From DUUI01 sp964345765 (GTDB lineage Bacteria; Bacillota_I; Bacilli_A; Erysipelotrichales; Erysipelotrichaceae), in assembly GCA_964345765.1 (NCBI GenBank), contig CAYFSJ010000032.1, positions 1 to 10,801 of the forward strand: DNA of 10,801 nt, written 5' to 3'. Numbering within the stretch: the first letter of the stretch is position 1; every line of letters starts with the position of its first letter. Shown here piece after piece: positions 1 through 7,594 of this stretch. The notes beneath the pieces were generated by a model. The model was given only the letters and a program-made list of their open reading frames with translations. It did no database searches and was not told the origin of the DNA. The translations under genes and the position numbers were made by a program.

Positions 1-20
1 TTCAATGTTTTCCGCATTTA

Positions 21-1664
21 ATGAGCGAAAGGCTTATTATTAGAAAAATGACCGAAGATGATATCGATTCTTTGAGTGAAATAACCAATAATGAAAATGT
101 GTACCGATACATTCCGCTATTTTTATATAAAAAGAGTCGCGGCAATTTACTGGCAGCAATTAGAAACCTCGGTGGCAGGGACTTTGATAAAAAGAAAATG
201 ATTGTTGCAGGCATTTATCTAAGTGCAGAACCTGACAGGCTCATAGGACTTGCTGAAATGTTTGATTATAAAAAAAGAACAAACCAGATAACGATAGGTT
301 ATCGAATCAATGAAGCATATTGGCACAGAGGAATTGCAACGGAAACGGTAGCATTGCTGATAGCATATTTATGTGACGATATAGGGATTCAGACAATAAA
401 AGCATTTGTTATGCCGGAGAATAAATACTCTGAAAGAGTTCTTATGAACAATGGCTTTACTAAAGATAAGAATATGGTTCAGGGTAAAAACTGGGGCGGA
501 AAAGAAATTGTTGATTTGAATGTATTTACTTATACAAATATTGATTCAGTTAATTTAGATAGTTCAAATCATCAACAGATTCTAGAATTGATTCAAAAAG
601 AAGCCATTGATCTTACTATTATTGGCCCTGAGCAATCTTTATCAGAAGGTATCGTTGATTTTTTAAAAGAAAATAATCAACTTGTTTTTGGTCCAACTAA
701 AAAATCAGCACAACTAGAATCTTCGAAAGCTTTTTCTAAAAAGTTTATGCAACAATATCAGATTCCAACAGCACAATATCAACAGGTCAATAATTACGAA
801 GAAGCCAAAAAAGTAAGTGCTCAATTTGGTTATCCGGTTGTTATTAAAGCAGATGGTCTTTGTGCTGGAAAAGGCGTATATATTTGTCAAGATGAACATG
901 AAAGTAGATTGGCATTAAAAGAACTCTTTATTGATCAGAAGTTTTCAGATCAGGGGACTCAAGTTGTTATAGAACAATATTTAGAAGGATTTGAAACTTC
1001 TTTATTATGTTTTGTATCAAATGATAAACTGATTCCCTTTGATACCGCAATGGATTATAAGAAAATCTATGAAGGAGATTTAGGTCCAAATACAGGAGGT
1101 GTTGGTTGTTTATCGCCAAACCCTTATTGGACTTTAACTCATCAACAACAATCGGATGAAATTCTAAAACAAATTGAACATGGCCTAAAACAAGAAGTTT
1201 TAGGGTATTCCGGGATTCTATTCATTGGGTATTTAGTCGAAAAAGACCAAGTGTATGTTTTAGAGTTTAATACTCGTTTTGGAGATCCTGAAACTGAAGT
1301 CTTATTACCACGATTAACCTCTAATTTATTAGACCATATTCTTGATTCAATTCATCATCAAGAATTTAAATTGACATTTGATAAATCAGTGGCCGTTGGT
1401 GTAAACTGTGTATCAGAAGGGTATCCAAATCATTTTGAAAAACACAAAGAAATTACGGGATTAGTAGATATCAGTGATGAGGTCATTGTTTATCAAAATG
1501 GAACGATTAAAAAAGATAGAATACTGTTAAGCAATGGCGGAAGAGTCTTGACGGTAGTCTCTAAAGCAGAAAATTATCAACAAGCAAGAGAGATTGTTTA
1601 TCAAGAATTAGAGAAGATTCAATTTGAAAAGATGAGTTATCGTAAGGATATAGGTAAAATTTAA
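21..1664 (+). CDS. GNAT acetyltransferase fused in frame to N-terminally truncated PurD (GAR synthetase)
   Basis: Residues 1 to about 172 are a RimJ/RimL-type GNAT N-acetyltransferase: the start MSERLIIRKMTEDD and the acetyl-CoA loop HRGIATE (102-108) are typical, and the domain looks nearly complete. From about residue 173 the protein is phosphoribosylamine-glycine ligase (purine synthesis, PRA + glycine + ATP to GAR). It shows IDLTIIGPE (197-204), FGPTKKSAQLESSKAF (223-238), the ATP-grasp stretch VIKADGLCAGKG (274-285), GPNTGG (355-360), EFNTRFGDPETE (415-426) and the C-domain LSNGGRVLTVV (503-513). The first ~45 residues of PurD, with the glycine-rich GxGGREHA motif of the N domain, are absent. 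GNAT-PurD is not a fusion I know. Either a deletion or a chimeric assembly joined two genes near nt 537. The start at 21 overlaps an upstream TAA (19-21). GAR synthetase activity is doubtful; ATP-grasp residues are intact. Domain identities are secure, the single-gene reading is not. Confidence 0.75.
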   Translation: MSERLIIRKMTEDDIDSLSEITNNENVYRYIPLFLYKKSRGNLLAAIRNLGGRDFDKKKMIVAGIYLSAEPDRLIGLAEMFDYKKRTNQITIGYRINEAYWHRGIATETVALLIAYLCDDIGIQTIKAFVMPENKYSERVLMNNGFTKDKNMVQGKNWGGKEIVDLNVFTYTNIDSVNLDSSNHQQILELIQKEAIDLTIIGPEQSLSEGIVDFLKENNQLVFGPTKKSAQLESSKAFSKKFMQQYQIPTAQYQQVNNYEEAKKVSAQFGYPVVIKADGLCAGKGVYICQDEHESRLALKELFIDQKFSDQGTQVVIEQYLEGFETSLLCFVSNDKLIPFDTAMDYKKIYEGDLGPNTGGVGCLSPNPYWTLTHQQQSDEILKQIEHGLKQEVLGYSGILFIGYLVEKDQVYVLEFNTRFGDPETEVLLPRLTSNLLDHILDSIHHQEFKLTFDKSVAVGVNCVSEGYPNHFEKHKEITGLVDISDEVIVYQNGTIKKDRILLSNGGRVLTVVSKAENYQQAREIVYQELEKIQFEKMSYRKDIGKI

Positions 1665-3130
1665 TGAAAAAAGTATTAGTAGGTCATATAAACGCAGAAT
1701 GTAATCAACATATCAGTCATTTTGTTTCCATTGATGAGTTTCAGTTGTTTTATGGTGAAGCCTGTTTGGATGCGATGGAAATTCGTGATATTTTTGAAGA
1801 TGAGAACATTCAATTGATTCCTACTATTTTCGCAAGACTTCATCCTAATGGGTTTATTCAATATGATGCCTTTAAAGAAATAACCGATCATGTTTTAGAT
1901 TTAGTTGCATTTCATCATCAATCATTAGATGGAATCTTTCTTCATCTACATGGGGCAAGTGGTGTGGTAGGTTTAGAAGAAGTCTCATTGGAACACTATC
2001 TGTTAAAGGAAATCAGAAAGATCGTAGGTGATGAGTTACTAATTGGGGTTGTTATGGACCCTCATGGTAATGTTACCTCAGACTTAACCAAACACATTAA
2101 TTTAGTTCGTTGTTATCGTGAATCGCCTCATTATGATTATTTAGAGACAAGACGATTGGTCGCCAAGAAGTTTGTTGAGTTAATCAATAATCCACGTCCG
2201 ATTCGTCCCGTTCTTTATAAGTTACCAATTATTACCGAAGGTGAACGTAGTATTTCTCGCTTTGAACCAGTTAAAAGTATTAACCAACAACTTGATAAAC
2301 TTGAACAAGATGAGCGAATCTTATCGGCATCATTCCATGTAGGCTATTTAAGACAGGATGTCGATAAATTAGGTTGTGCTATAGTGGTTGTACCAAATCA
2401 AGTTGAAGATAGAGAATTTGCTAAGAAAAAAGGGAAAGAATTAGCTCAGTATGTTTGGGATAATCGACATGAATTTAAATATCGCGATAATTATGGAAGT
2501 GTTAAAGCATCAGTTAGTCAAGCCTTAGAGTTTCCAACCAAAACAGTCGTTATTACTGATTCAGGTGATAATTGTGGCGCGGGAAGTTATGGTCTTAACA
2601 CGGTTATTCTTAGAGAATTTTTAACAAGAGAATTAAATGATAAAAAGATTATATTTGCTGGGATAACCGATCCAAAATCATATGAGTACTTACTTAAACA
2701 AGAATCAGGTTTTGTTGAGTTTGAGCTAGGGTCTAATGAAGATGAGTATTCAAAACCGATAAAAGTCAATGGACAAATTAAATCAATTGGGGATGCTATC
2801 TTTGGTCAAAGTACGATTCATCATGTTGGAAAGACAATTTGCGTAGAATTAAATGAAAATATTGATGTGTTAGTACTTAATCGAAATGTTCAATATGGAT
2901 CAATGAAACAGTTTGAAGCAGCCAAAGCTAATTTCCATGATTATGATATTGTGGTTGTGAAGATGGGATACTTAGATGTTGGATTGGTCGATGAAACAGC
3001 CTATCATATTATGGCACTCTCACCTGGAGCAACTGATCAAAACATTGAAGAATTCGAGTATAAAAAAATCAAGAGACCGATGTGGCCTCTTGATCAAATA
3101 GATGAACTATATTTTATTGATGAGGACTAA
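1664..3130 (+). CDS. M81 family metallopeptidase, MlrC-like
   Basis: The 488-residue protein matches the MlrC/M81 family (DUF1485 N-terminal part plus MlrC C-terminal part), close to the usual ~500 residues. Family members are zinc enzymes named for linear microcystin hydrolysis; most homologues have unknown natural substrates, probably small peptides or amidated compounds. Visible motifs are HINAECN at 8-14, FLHLHGASG at 92-100, MDPHGN at 131-136 and YRESPHYD at 151-158. D132, H134 and H156 fit the D-x-H plus distal His zinc-ligand pattern. ITDSGDNCGAGSYG begins the C-terminal domain. No signal peptide is seen, so it is likely cytoplasmic. It overlaps the preceding stop by one base (TAATG) and only a weak AGG-type ribosome site precedes it, suggesting translational coupling to the purD-like gene. 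Its role beside purine synthesis is unclear. Microcystin degradation should not be assumed. Family call is confident; substrate is unknown. Confidence 0.85.
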   Translation: MKKVLVGHINAECNQHISHFVSIDEFQLFYGEACLDAMEIRDIFEDENIQLIPTIFARLHPNGFIQYDAFKEITDHVLDLVAFHHQSLDGIFLHLHGASGVVGLEEVSLEHYLLKEIRKIVGDELLIGVVMDPHGNVTSDLTKHINLVRCYRESPHYDYLETRRLVAKKFVELINNPRPIRPVLYKLPIITEGERSISRFEPVKSINQQLDKLEQDERILSASFHVGYLRQDVDKLGCAIVVVPNQVEDREFAKKKGKELAQYVWDNRHEFKYRDNYGSVKASVSQALEFPTKTVVITDSGDNCGAGSYGLNTVILREFLTRELNDKKIIFAGITDPKSYEYLLKQESGFVEFELGSNEDEYSKPIKVNGQIKSIGDAIFGQSTIHHVGKTICVELNENIDVLVLNRNVQYGSMKQFEAAKANFHDYDIVVVKMGYLDVGLVDETAYHIMALSPGATDQNIEEFEYKKIKRPMWPLDQIDELYFIDED

Positions 3131-3144
3131 ATGTCCTTTTCTTT
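3123..3144 (+). terminator. Intrinsic terminator after the MlrC-like gene
   Basis: AGGAC (3123-3127) pairs with GTCCT (3133-3137) around a 5-base loop that contains the MlrC-like stop codon, followed by a T-rich tract (TTTCTTTTT). The stem is short. In the opposite direction there is no T tract, so termination of the convergent pyruvate oxidase transcript here is less certain. Confidence 0.6.
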
Positions 3145-4926
3145 TTAGACACCTGCGTTGATTTCTTCTTTATTAACAATTTGTTCTTCTTTGTCTTGTT
3201 TAACTGATTTTAAGATTTCACTTAAGACAGGCATATCGGTGACTTCGTATTTATCGATAAAGTCATCAATATCTTTTTGATCATGATACTCTGGGTCTAA
3301 GACAAGTTTATGTGCTGGTAAATGAGAGACATTATCTACTTTAATATCAATGATAACTGGAATGTCTAAGTCTTTCGCTTCATTGATCGCATCATAGACT
3401 TCTTGATAATTAAGGGCTGTATATCCTTTACCACCCATTGCTTCAGCAAACATGGCATAGTCAGCAACTTTTAAGTCAACACCAAAGGTTTCCTTGTTTT
3501 CTGTTTCTTGAGCAACTTGAATAAAACCATACGATTCATTGGCAATTACTAAGTTGATAATTGGTAATTTATATCGAAGTTGCGTCATGTATTCTTGCAT
3601 CATCATGGCCATTGCGCCATCTCCAGATAAGGTAAAGACTTGTCGATCTGGATAGCTTAATTTAGCGGCAATACCACCTGGTAAACCAATTCCCATTGTC
3701 GCAAATGTTCCTGAAGTGGTATGTTGTTGTTTTCCAGTAAACATTAATTCACGGCTCGATAAAATAACATTATTACCAACATCAATAATAAAGATGGCAT
3801 CATCATCGGCTAATTCATTTAAGGCCTTCATAATTGGTTCAGGTCTCATTGGTGTTAAATCACTGTCTTCAAATTTACGAATCCAGGTTAGCCAATTCTT
3901 TCTGTTAATTTGGTTGGCTTCTAACCAATCGTTATGTTCATGTTCTTGAGCAAGCTCAATAATATCTCTCATAACGGCTTTAGAATCTCCCAATATTCCT
4001 AAAGTGGAAGGAAGACGTTTGCCTAAAGCCACTGGATCAGTATTGATCTGAATAGACTTAGTGCTTTGATCAAAATAATCTCTTCCAAATGGATACTCAG
4101 CCCCGATCATAATGATTAAATCGGTTTTCTCAATTGCTTCCATGGAAGGTTTAGTTCCTAAACGTCCCAATTGTCCTAAATAGTTAGGGTGAGCATCATC
4201 CATTGCGCCCTTACCTAAGAAGGTTAACATAACAGGAATCTTAAGTTTTTCTGATAATTCTTTTAATTCTTCGCGCGCATGGTGTGTTCCTCGACCCGCA
4301 AAAATAACAGGTCGTTTCGCTTCTTTAATAATATCGTATGCTTTAACAATATCTTCTTGTCGATGAAGCGGATAGGTTACTTCATAGGCATGAGCACTAG
4401 AAACATAGTTATCGTCAATTTCAGCATAACCAATGTCCACTGGAACATGAACGACGGCCACACCTCGATCGCGATAGGCGGTACGAATCGCTTGGTCAAT
4501 CACTCGTGGTAATTCTTGAGGATTTAAAACCATACGGTTAAAGACAGAAACATCTGTATAAAGAGGGACAGGGTCCATTTCTTGGAAATAGTCTGTTGTT
4601 AAGTTTTTAGAATGGGTCGATGCTGCGATTACCAACATAGGTACTTTATCAAACTTAGCATCATACATTCCATTGATTAAATGGGTGTGTCCAGGACCTC
4701 CTGATCCAAAACAGACCCCTATCTTTCCAGTTAGTTTTGCATCGACAGAAGCGGCTAAGGCACCACCTTCCTCATGTCGTACTTGGATATACTGGATATC
4801 ATCCTCATATATTTTTAGGGCACGCATCAACGAGTTAGTTGAGCTTCCCGGAATACCATAAATATGGTCAACGCCCCAGTCAGTAATGACACGGACCATG
4901 GCTTCGGCTGCTTGTATTTTTTTCAT
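3145..4926 (-). CDS. spxB: Pyruvate oxidase (TPP- and FAD-dependent, H2O2-forming)
   Basis: This 593-residue protein matches Lactobacillus POX and streptococcal SpxB (about 590-600 residues) end to end. The reaction is pyruvate + phosphate + O2 to acetyl phosphate + CO2 + H2O2, giving ATP through acetate kinase in aerobic, cytochrome-poor cells. RHEEGGALAA (50-59) holds the TPP-activating glutamate. GSGGPGHTHLINGMYDA (74-90) is in the N-terminal PYR domain. The central FAD-binding domain includes IFAGRGTHH (208-216) and IGAEYPF (274-280). GDGAMAMMMQEY (435-446) running to IANESYGF (461-468) is the TPP/Mg motif. The C-terminus has a charged tail after residue ~575. The start is supported by AAAGGAG four bases upstream. 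It is transcribed divergently from the quinone-response operon across a 132-base gap. Acetolactate synthase is the main alternative for a TPP enzyme, but the sequence follows POX better. Confidence 0.93.
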   Translation of the reverse strand: MKKIQAAEAMVRVITDWGVDHIYGIPGSSTNSLMRALKIYEDDIQYIQVRHEEGGALAASVDAKLTGKIGVCFGSGGPGHTHLINGMYDAKFDKVPMLVIAASTHSKNLTTDYFQEMDPVPLYTDVSVFNRMVLNPQELPRVIDQAIRTAYRDRGVAVVHVPVDIGYAEIDDNYVSSAHAYEVTYPLHRQEDIVKAYDIIKEAKRPVIFAGRGTHHAREELKELSEKLKIPVMLTFLGKGAMDDAHPNYLGQLGRLGTKPSMEAIEKTDLIIMIGAEYPFGRDYFDQSTKSIQINTDPVALGKRLPSTLGILGDSKAVMRDIIELAQEHEHNDWLEANQINRKNWLTWIRKFEDSDLTPMRPEPIMKALNELADDDAIFIIDVGNNVILSSRELMFTGKQQHTTSGTFATMGIGLPGGIAAKLSYPDRQVFTLSGDGAMAMMMQEYMTQLRYKLPIINLVIANESYGFIQVAQETENKETFGVDLKVADYAMFAEAMGGKGYTALNYQEVYDAINEAKDLDIPVIIDIKVDNVSHLPAHKLVLDPEYHDQKDIDDFIDKYEVTDMPVLSEILKSVKQDKEEQIVNKEEINAGV

Positions 4927-4930
4927 AATA

Positions 4931-4938
4931 ACTCCTTT
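4931..4938 (-). promoter_or_regulatory. Ribosome binding site of pyruvate oxidase
   Basis: On the minus strand AAAGGAGT sits four bases before the ATG at 4926, a strong Shine-Dalgarno that fixes the start. Confidence 0.85.
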
Positions 4939-4949
4939 CAGTTACTTAA

Positions 4950-4979
4950 ATTGTAACATCCTTAGTTAATGTTGCCTTA
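4950..4979 (-). promoter_or_regulatory. Candidate promoter of pyruvate oxidase
   Basis: On the minus strand TACAAT (4955-4950) fits a -10 box and lies a short leader before the ribosome site. No good -35 is present; the best hexamers around 4973-4979 read AAGGCA or TAAGGC. The -10 lies inside the imperfect inverted repeat GTTAC-N7-GTAAC (4941-4957), which could be a regulator site. A weak -35 suggests that an activator may be needed. Confidence 0.4.
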
Positions 4980-4985
4980 CTTTGT

Positions 4986-5000
4986 GCTTATGGCATAAGC
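4986..5000. repeat. 15-bp palindrome in the divergent intergenic region
   Basis: GCTTATG-G-CATAAGC is a perfect inverted repeat with one central base. It lies just upstream of the pyruvate oxidase promoter region and just upstream of the -35 of the opposite operon. Position and symmetry suggest an operator or activator site. I do not recognise the regulator. Confidence 0.45.
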
Positions 5001-5001
5001 C

Positions 5002-5030
5002 TTGAATTTATTTCGAATTCGAAATAATAT
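5002..5030 (+). promoter_or_regulatory. Sigma-A-type promoter of the quinone-response operon
   Basis: TTGAAT (5002-5007), a 17-base spacer and TAATAT (5025-5030) form a good housekeeping promoter. Transcription would begin near 5037, before the ribosome site at 5043-5050. The spacer is filled by the palindromic operator, so a bound repressor would block RNA polymerase. Confidence 0.7.
5008..5027. promoter_or_regulatory. MhqR-type operator, perfect 20-bp palindrome
   Basis: TTATTTCGAATTCGAAATAA is self-complementary over 20 bases. It lies between the -35 and -10 boxes and overlaps the -10. The Bacillus subtilis MhqR box, as I recall it, has the core ATCTCGAATTCGAGAT; this site differs at one position in each half. 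The MarR-type repressor encoded by the third gene of the operon is the obvious ligand, giving negative autoregulation. Binding itself is inference. Confidence 0.7.
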
Positions 5031-5042
5031 ATGGGTACAAGC

Positions 5043-5050
5043 AGAAAGGA
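5043..5050 (+). promoter_or_regulatory. Ribosome binding site deciding the start at 5059
   Basis: AGAAAGGA lies eight bases before the ATG at 5059. The longer reading frame from 5002 would begin inside the promoter, before the expected transcript start, and would add 19 residues foreign to the family. The start at 5059 is therefore chosen. Confidence 0.8.
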
Positions 5051-5058
5051 AACAGTTT

Positions 5059-6150
5059 ATGATTAAAACACATGGGATTCACCACATAACCTCAATGGTT
5101 GGGCATCCTCAACGAAATATTGATTATTATAGTGGAGTCTTAGGCTATCGTTTAGTGAAACAAACACTTAATTACGATGATCAAGATACATTCCACTTCT
5201 ATTATGGAAATGAATCAGCCAGTTCAGGATTAGTGACAACCTTTCCATTTAATGATGGTAAGAAAGGGCAATTAGGTGGTGGCCAGGTCGCAGTCGCAAG
5301 TTATGGCATTCGAAGTGAAAACTTCGAGTTCTGGAGAGAACGTCTAAAATCATTTGGTATTAAAAGCTTCTACTACACTCGTTTTAATCAAAAACGATTG
5401 GGTTTCCAAGATTTGGATGGACTACAACTGGAATTAATTGAAACCGATAAAGGGCCAATTAACCAATGGGAGTTTAATGGTATTAATAAAGACCAAGCGA
5501 TTATTGGGGTGCAAAGTGCTGTCCTAAGTTCTGCTAAGCCACAAGAAACTTTGGAAGTTCTTACGGATTTATTAGGCTATCAAGTCATTGATGAGGATCA
5601 AGAAAATTACTTATTAGAAATCAATGATGAGTTTGGAGGTCAATTAGAACTTTCAAAAAAAGAGAATCCTTGGGGACAAATGGGAGTTGGGATTGTTCAC
5701 CACATTGCCTTTAAAATAAATGATGAAGATTTACATTTATGGTTAAGCAAACTTAGAAATGCTGGTTATAAATCATCAACCATTCGAGATCGAAAATACT
5801 TCAAATCACTCTATTTTAGAGAACCAGGTGGCATTCTTATCGAATTAGCAACTAAAGGACCAGGTATGTTGGTCGATGAAGATATCAATTCATTGGGTAT
5901 AAACTTAATGATTCCAGAACATTTCAAAAATATTGAAGATGAAAATCGAATACCAATCTTCATTCGTGAAGTCGAAAAATTAGAAGGATATGGTTATCGC
6001 GATAAAGCAGAATATGAACATCTTCAAATAAGAGAGAAGATAAAAAGTGAGTTATTAGAACTAAAGAATAAAGAACAGTTAACTCAACAAGAACTACAAC
6101 GATTAGAAACACTAAAAAAACTATATACAAATAAAAAAGGAGAATATTAA
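5059..6150 (+). CDS. Ring-cleaving dioxygenase, VOC/glyoxalase family (MhqA/MhqE/MhqO-like), first copy
   Basis: A 363-residue two-module vicinal-oxygen-chelate protein of the type annotated as ring-cleaving dioxygenase, related to the B. subtilis MhqA, MhqE and MhqO proteins that act on hydroquinones and catechols. HGIHHITSM (5-13) starts module one and GIVHHIAFKI (211-220) module two. H9, H215 and E262 (in GGILIELAT) fit the two-His-one-Glu Fe(II) site of the LinE/PcpA group. After residue ~310 the protein runs into a highly charged, probably helical tail to residue 363, longer than in the second copy. It is first in the operon, directly behind the palindromic operator, and its 3' end carries the AAGGAG for the next gene. 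Likely cytoplasmic. The family is secure; the exact substrate is not readable. Confidence 0.88.
   Translation: MIKTHGIHHITSMVGHPQRNIDYYSGVLGYRLVKQTLNYDDQDTFHFYYGNESASSGLVTTFPFNDGKKGQLGGGQVAVASYGIRSENFEFWRERLKSFGIKSFYYTRFNQKRLGFQDLDGLQLELIETDKGPINQWEFNGINKDQAIIGVQSAVLSSAKPQETLEVLTDLLGYQVIDEDQENYLLEINDEFGGQLELSKKENPWGQMGVGIVHHIAFKINDEDLHLWLSKLRNAGYKSSTIRDRKYFKSLYFREPGGILIELATKGPGMLVDEDINSLGINLMIPEHFKNIEDENRIPIFIREVEKLEGYGYRDKAEYEHLQIREKIKSELLELKNKEQLTQQELQRLETLKKLYTNKKGEY
6137..6142 (+). promoter_or_regulatory. Ribosome binding site of the second dioxygenase
   Basis: AAGGAG inside the last codons of the first dioxygenase, ten bases before the ATG at 6153. It supports the start there and co-transcription of the pair. 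Confidence 0.8.
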
Positions 6151-6152
6151 AT

Positions 6153-7154
6153 ATGACACAGACAATTAAACCATTTAAGGGAGTACACCACGTAACTGCC
6201 ATTACTTCAAGTTCGCCAAAAATCTATGATTTTTACACAAATATTTTAGGAATGCGATTAGTTAAGAAGAATGTTAACCAAGATGATTTATCAACTTACC
6301 ATTTATACTTTGGTGATGACCGAGGAAATGCTGGTTCAGCAATGACTTTCTTTGATTTTTCGGGAATTCCAGCAGCTATTAAAGGAACAAATGATATTTC
6401 TCGTTCTTCCTTTAGAGTACCTAGTGATGAAGCACTTGATTACTGGGTAAAACGTTTTGATCATTATGATGTAAAACATGGTGGAATCATCGAACAATTT
6501 AATAAGAAAGTCATCTATTTTGAAGATTTTGACCAACAACAATATGCTTTATTCTCAGATGAAAATAATCAAGGCATTGGTACAGGAGAACCTTGGTATA
6601 AAGGTCCGGTCCCTAATGAATATGGTATTACTGGTCTTGGTCCAGTTTACTTACGTGTTTCAGAGCTTCAATTAATGGATCAAATTTTAGCTCAACTGCT
6701 TCAAATGAGAAAAGTGGATACTCAAGATAACTTCACATTATATGAAATGGGAGAAGGGGGTAATGGAGCCAGTGTTATTGTTGAATTGGATAAAGAATTA
6801 CCTCAAGCACGTCAAGGTTATGGTGGCGTACACCATGTTGCCTTTAGAGTTGAAGATAAAGCTCATTTAGATCAATGGAAAGATTTCTTTAATTCACTTG
6901 GGTTACCTAACTCTGGTTTTGTTGAAAGATTCTATTTCAAATCAGTCTATATCAGATTATATCCAGGTATCTTATTTGAACTTGCAACCGATGGTCCAGG
7001 TTTTATTGATGATGAAGAAGATTATGAAATCTTAGGGGAAACACTCACTTTACCTCCACATTTACGTCATCGTCGTGAGTATATTGAGACTCAATTACCT
7101 GAATTTGATACCGTTCGTTCAAATAAAGTCTTTGAGAAAGAATACTTAAACTAA
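6153..7154 (+). CDS. Ring-cleaving dioxygenase, VOC/glyoxalase family, second copy
   Basis: A 333-residue paralogue of the preceding protein, beginning two bases after its stop. Module one opens with FKGVHHVTAI (8-17) and module two with YGGVHHVAFRV (223-233). H13, H228 and E276 (in PGILFELATDGPG) give the expected metal triad, with spacing close to that of PcpA-type hydroquinone dioxygenases. The C-terminus LPPHLRHRREYIETQLPEF (300-318) is the standard family ending, so this copy looks canonical while the first has an extra tail. The two copies are well diverged, which suggests an old duplication and different substrates or a heteromeric enzyme. Its stop overlaps the start of the MarR gene by one base (TAATG). 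Family call strong, substrate inferred from context. Confidence 0.9.
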   Translation: MTQTIKPFKGVHHVTAITSSSPKIYDFYTNILGMRLVKKNVNQDDLSTYHLYFGDDRGNAGSAMTFFDFSGIPAAIKGTNDISRSSFRVPSDEALDYWVKRFDHYDVKHGGIIEQFNKKVIYFEDFDQQQYALFSDENNQGIGTGEPWYKGPVPNEYGITGLGPVYLRVSELQLMDQILAQLLQMRKVDTQDNFTLYEMGEGGNGASVIVELDKELPQARQGYGGVHHVAFRVEDKAHLDQWKDFFNSLGLPNSGFVERFYFKSVYIRLYPGILFELATDGPGFIDDEEDYEILGETLTLPPHLRHRREYIETQLPEFDTVRSNKVFEKEYLN

Positions 7155-7594
7155 TGGAACATAAACTCAATACCTTAATCGTTTTGTTTAAGGCGTATCA
7201 GAGTTTAAATAAGAATGTTAAAGATTCACTTTCTGACACAAAACTGAGTGTGAATGAATTTACGGTCATGGAAGCTCTTTATACAAAAAAAGAGCTTTCT
7301 ACCCAAGAAATTATTGATAAGATTCTTATTCCAAATAGCTCATTAACTTATGTCTTAGACACATTACAAAAACGAAATTTCATTGAAAGAGTTCGTGATA
7401 AACAGGATAAAAGACGTCAACTGATTACTTTGACCCAAGCGGGCTCAGATTTATTTAAAGACATCTATCAACAACATTATTCGCATATGAGAGAAATCTT
7501 TGATGAATTAACCATCGATCAAGAACAACAACTACAAGACCTATTAAAAATAGTAGGTAAGAAAGCAGAGGAGAAACACCATGAGACATATTAA
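7154..7594 (+). CDS. mhqR: MarR-family repressor, MhqR-like
   Basis: A 146-residue winged-helix regulator of standard MarR length. The core has LSVNEFTVMEALYTK (31-45), the recognition-helix region ILIPNSSLTYVLDTLQKR (57-74) and the wing RDKQDKRRQLITLT (81-94), with flanking dimerisation helices. The N-terminal LFKAYQSL and the pattern TEF/NEFxVxExLY with S-x-TYVxDxL resemble B. subtilis MhqR, the repressor of quinone and catechol resistance genes. No cysteine is present, so induction would need ligand binding, not thiol oxidation. It is embedded in the operon it probably controls through the palindrome at 5008-5027. Translation is coupled at both ends: one-base overlap upstream, 14-base overlap with the next gene. 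The symbol is given on similarity of sequence and context. Confidence 0.82.
   Translation: MEHKLNTLIVLFKAYQSLNKNVKDSLSDTKLSVNEFTVMEALYTKKELSTQEIIDKILIPNSSLTYVLDTLQKRNFIERVRDKQDKRRQLITLTQAGSDLFKDIYQQHYSHMREIFDELTIDQEQQLQDLLKIVGKKAEEKHHETY

Noticed and set aside
1..21. Possible end of an upstream gene (six codons then TAA overlapping the GNAT start)
   Set aside because: Only six codons are visible, too few to support a gene; it merely fits a TAATG overlap.
5002..5058. 19-residue N-terminal extension of the first dioxygenase
   Set aside because: It begins inside the -35 box and covers operator and ribosome site; the start at 5059 has a Shine-Dalgarno and matches the family.
5960..6202. Minus-strand hydrophobic 80-residue frame across the dioxygenase junction
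   Set aside because: It is the antisense shadow of two well-supported genes; the hydrophobic look comes from the reverse complement of a lysine/glutamate-rich tail.
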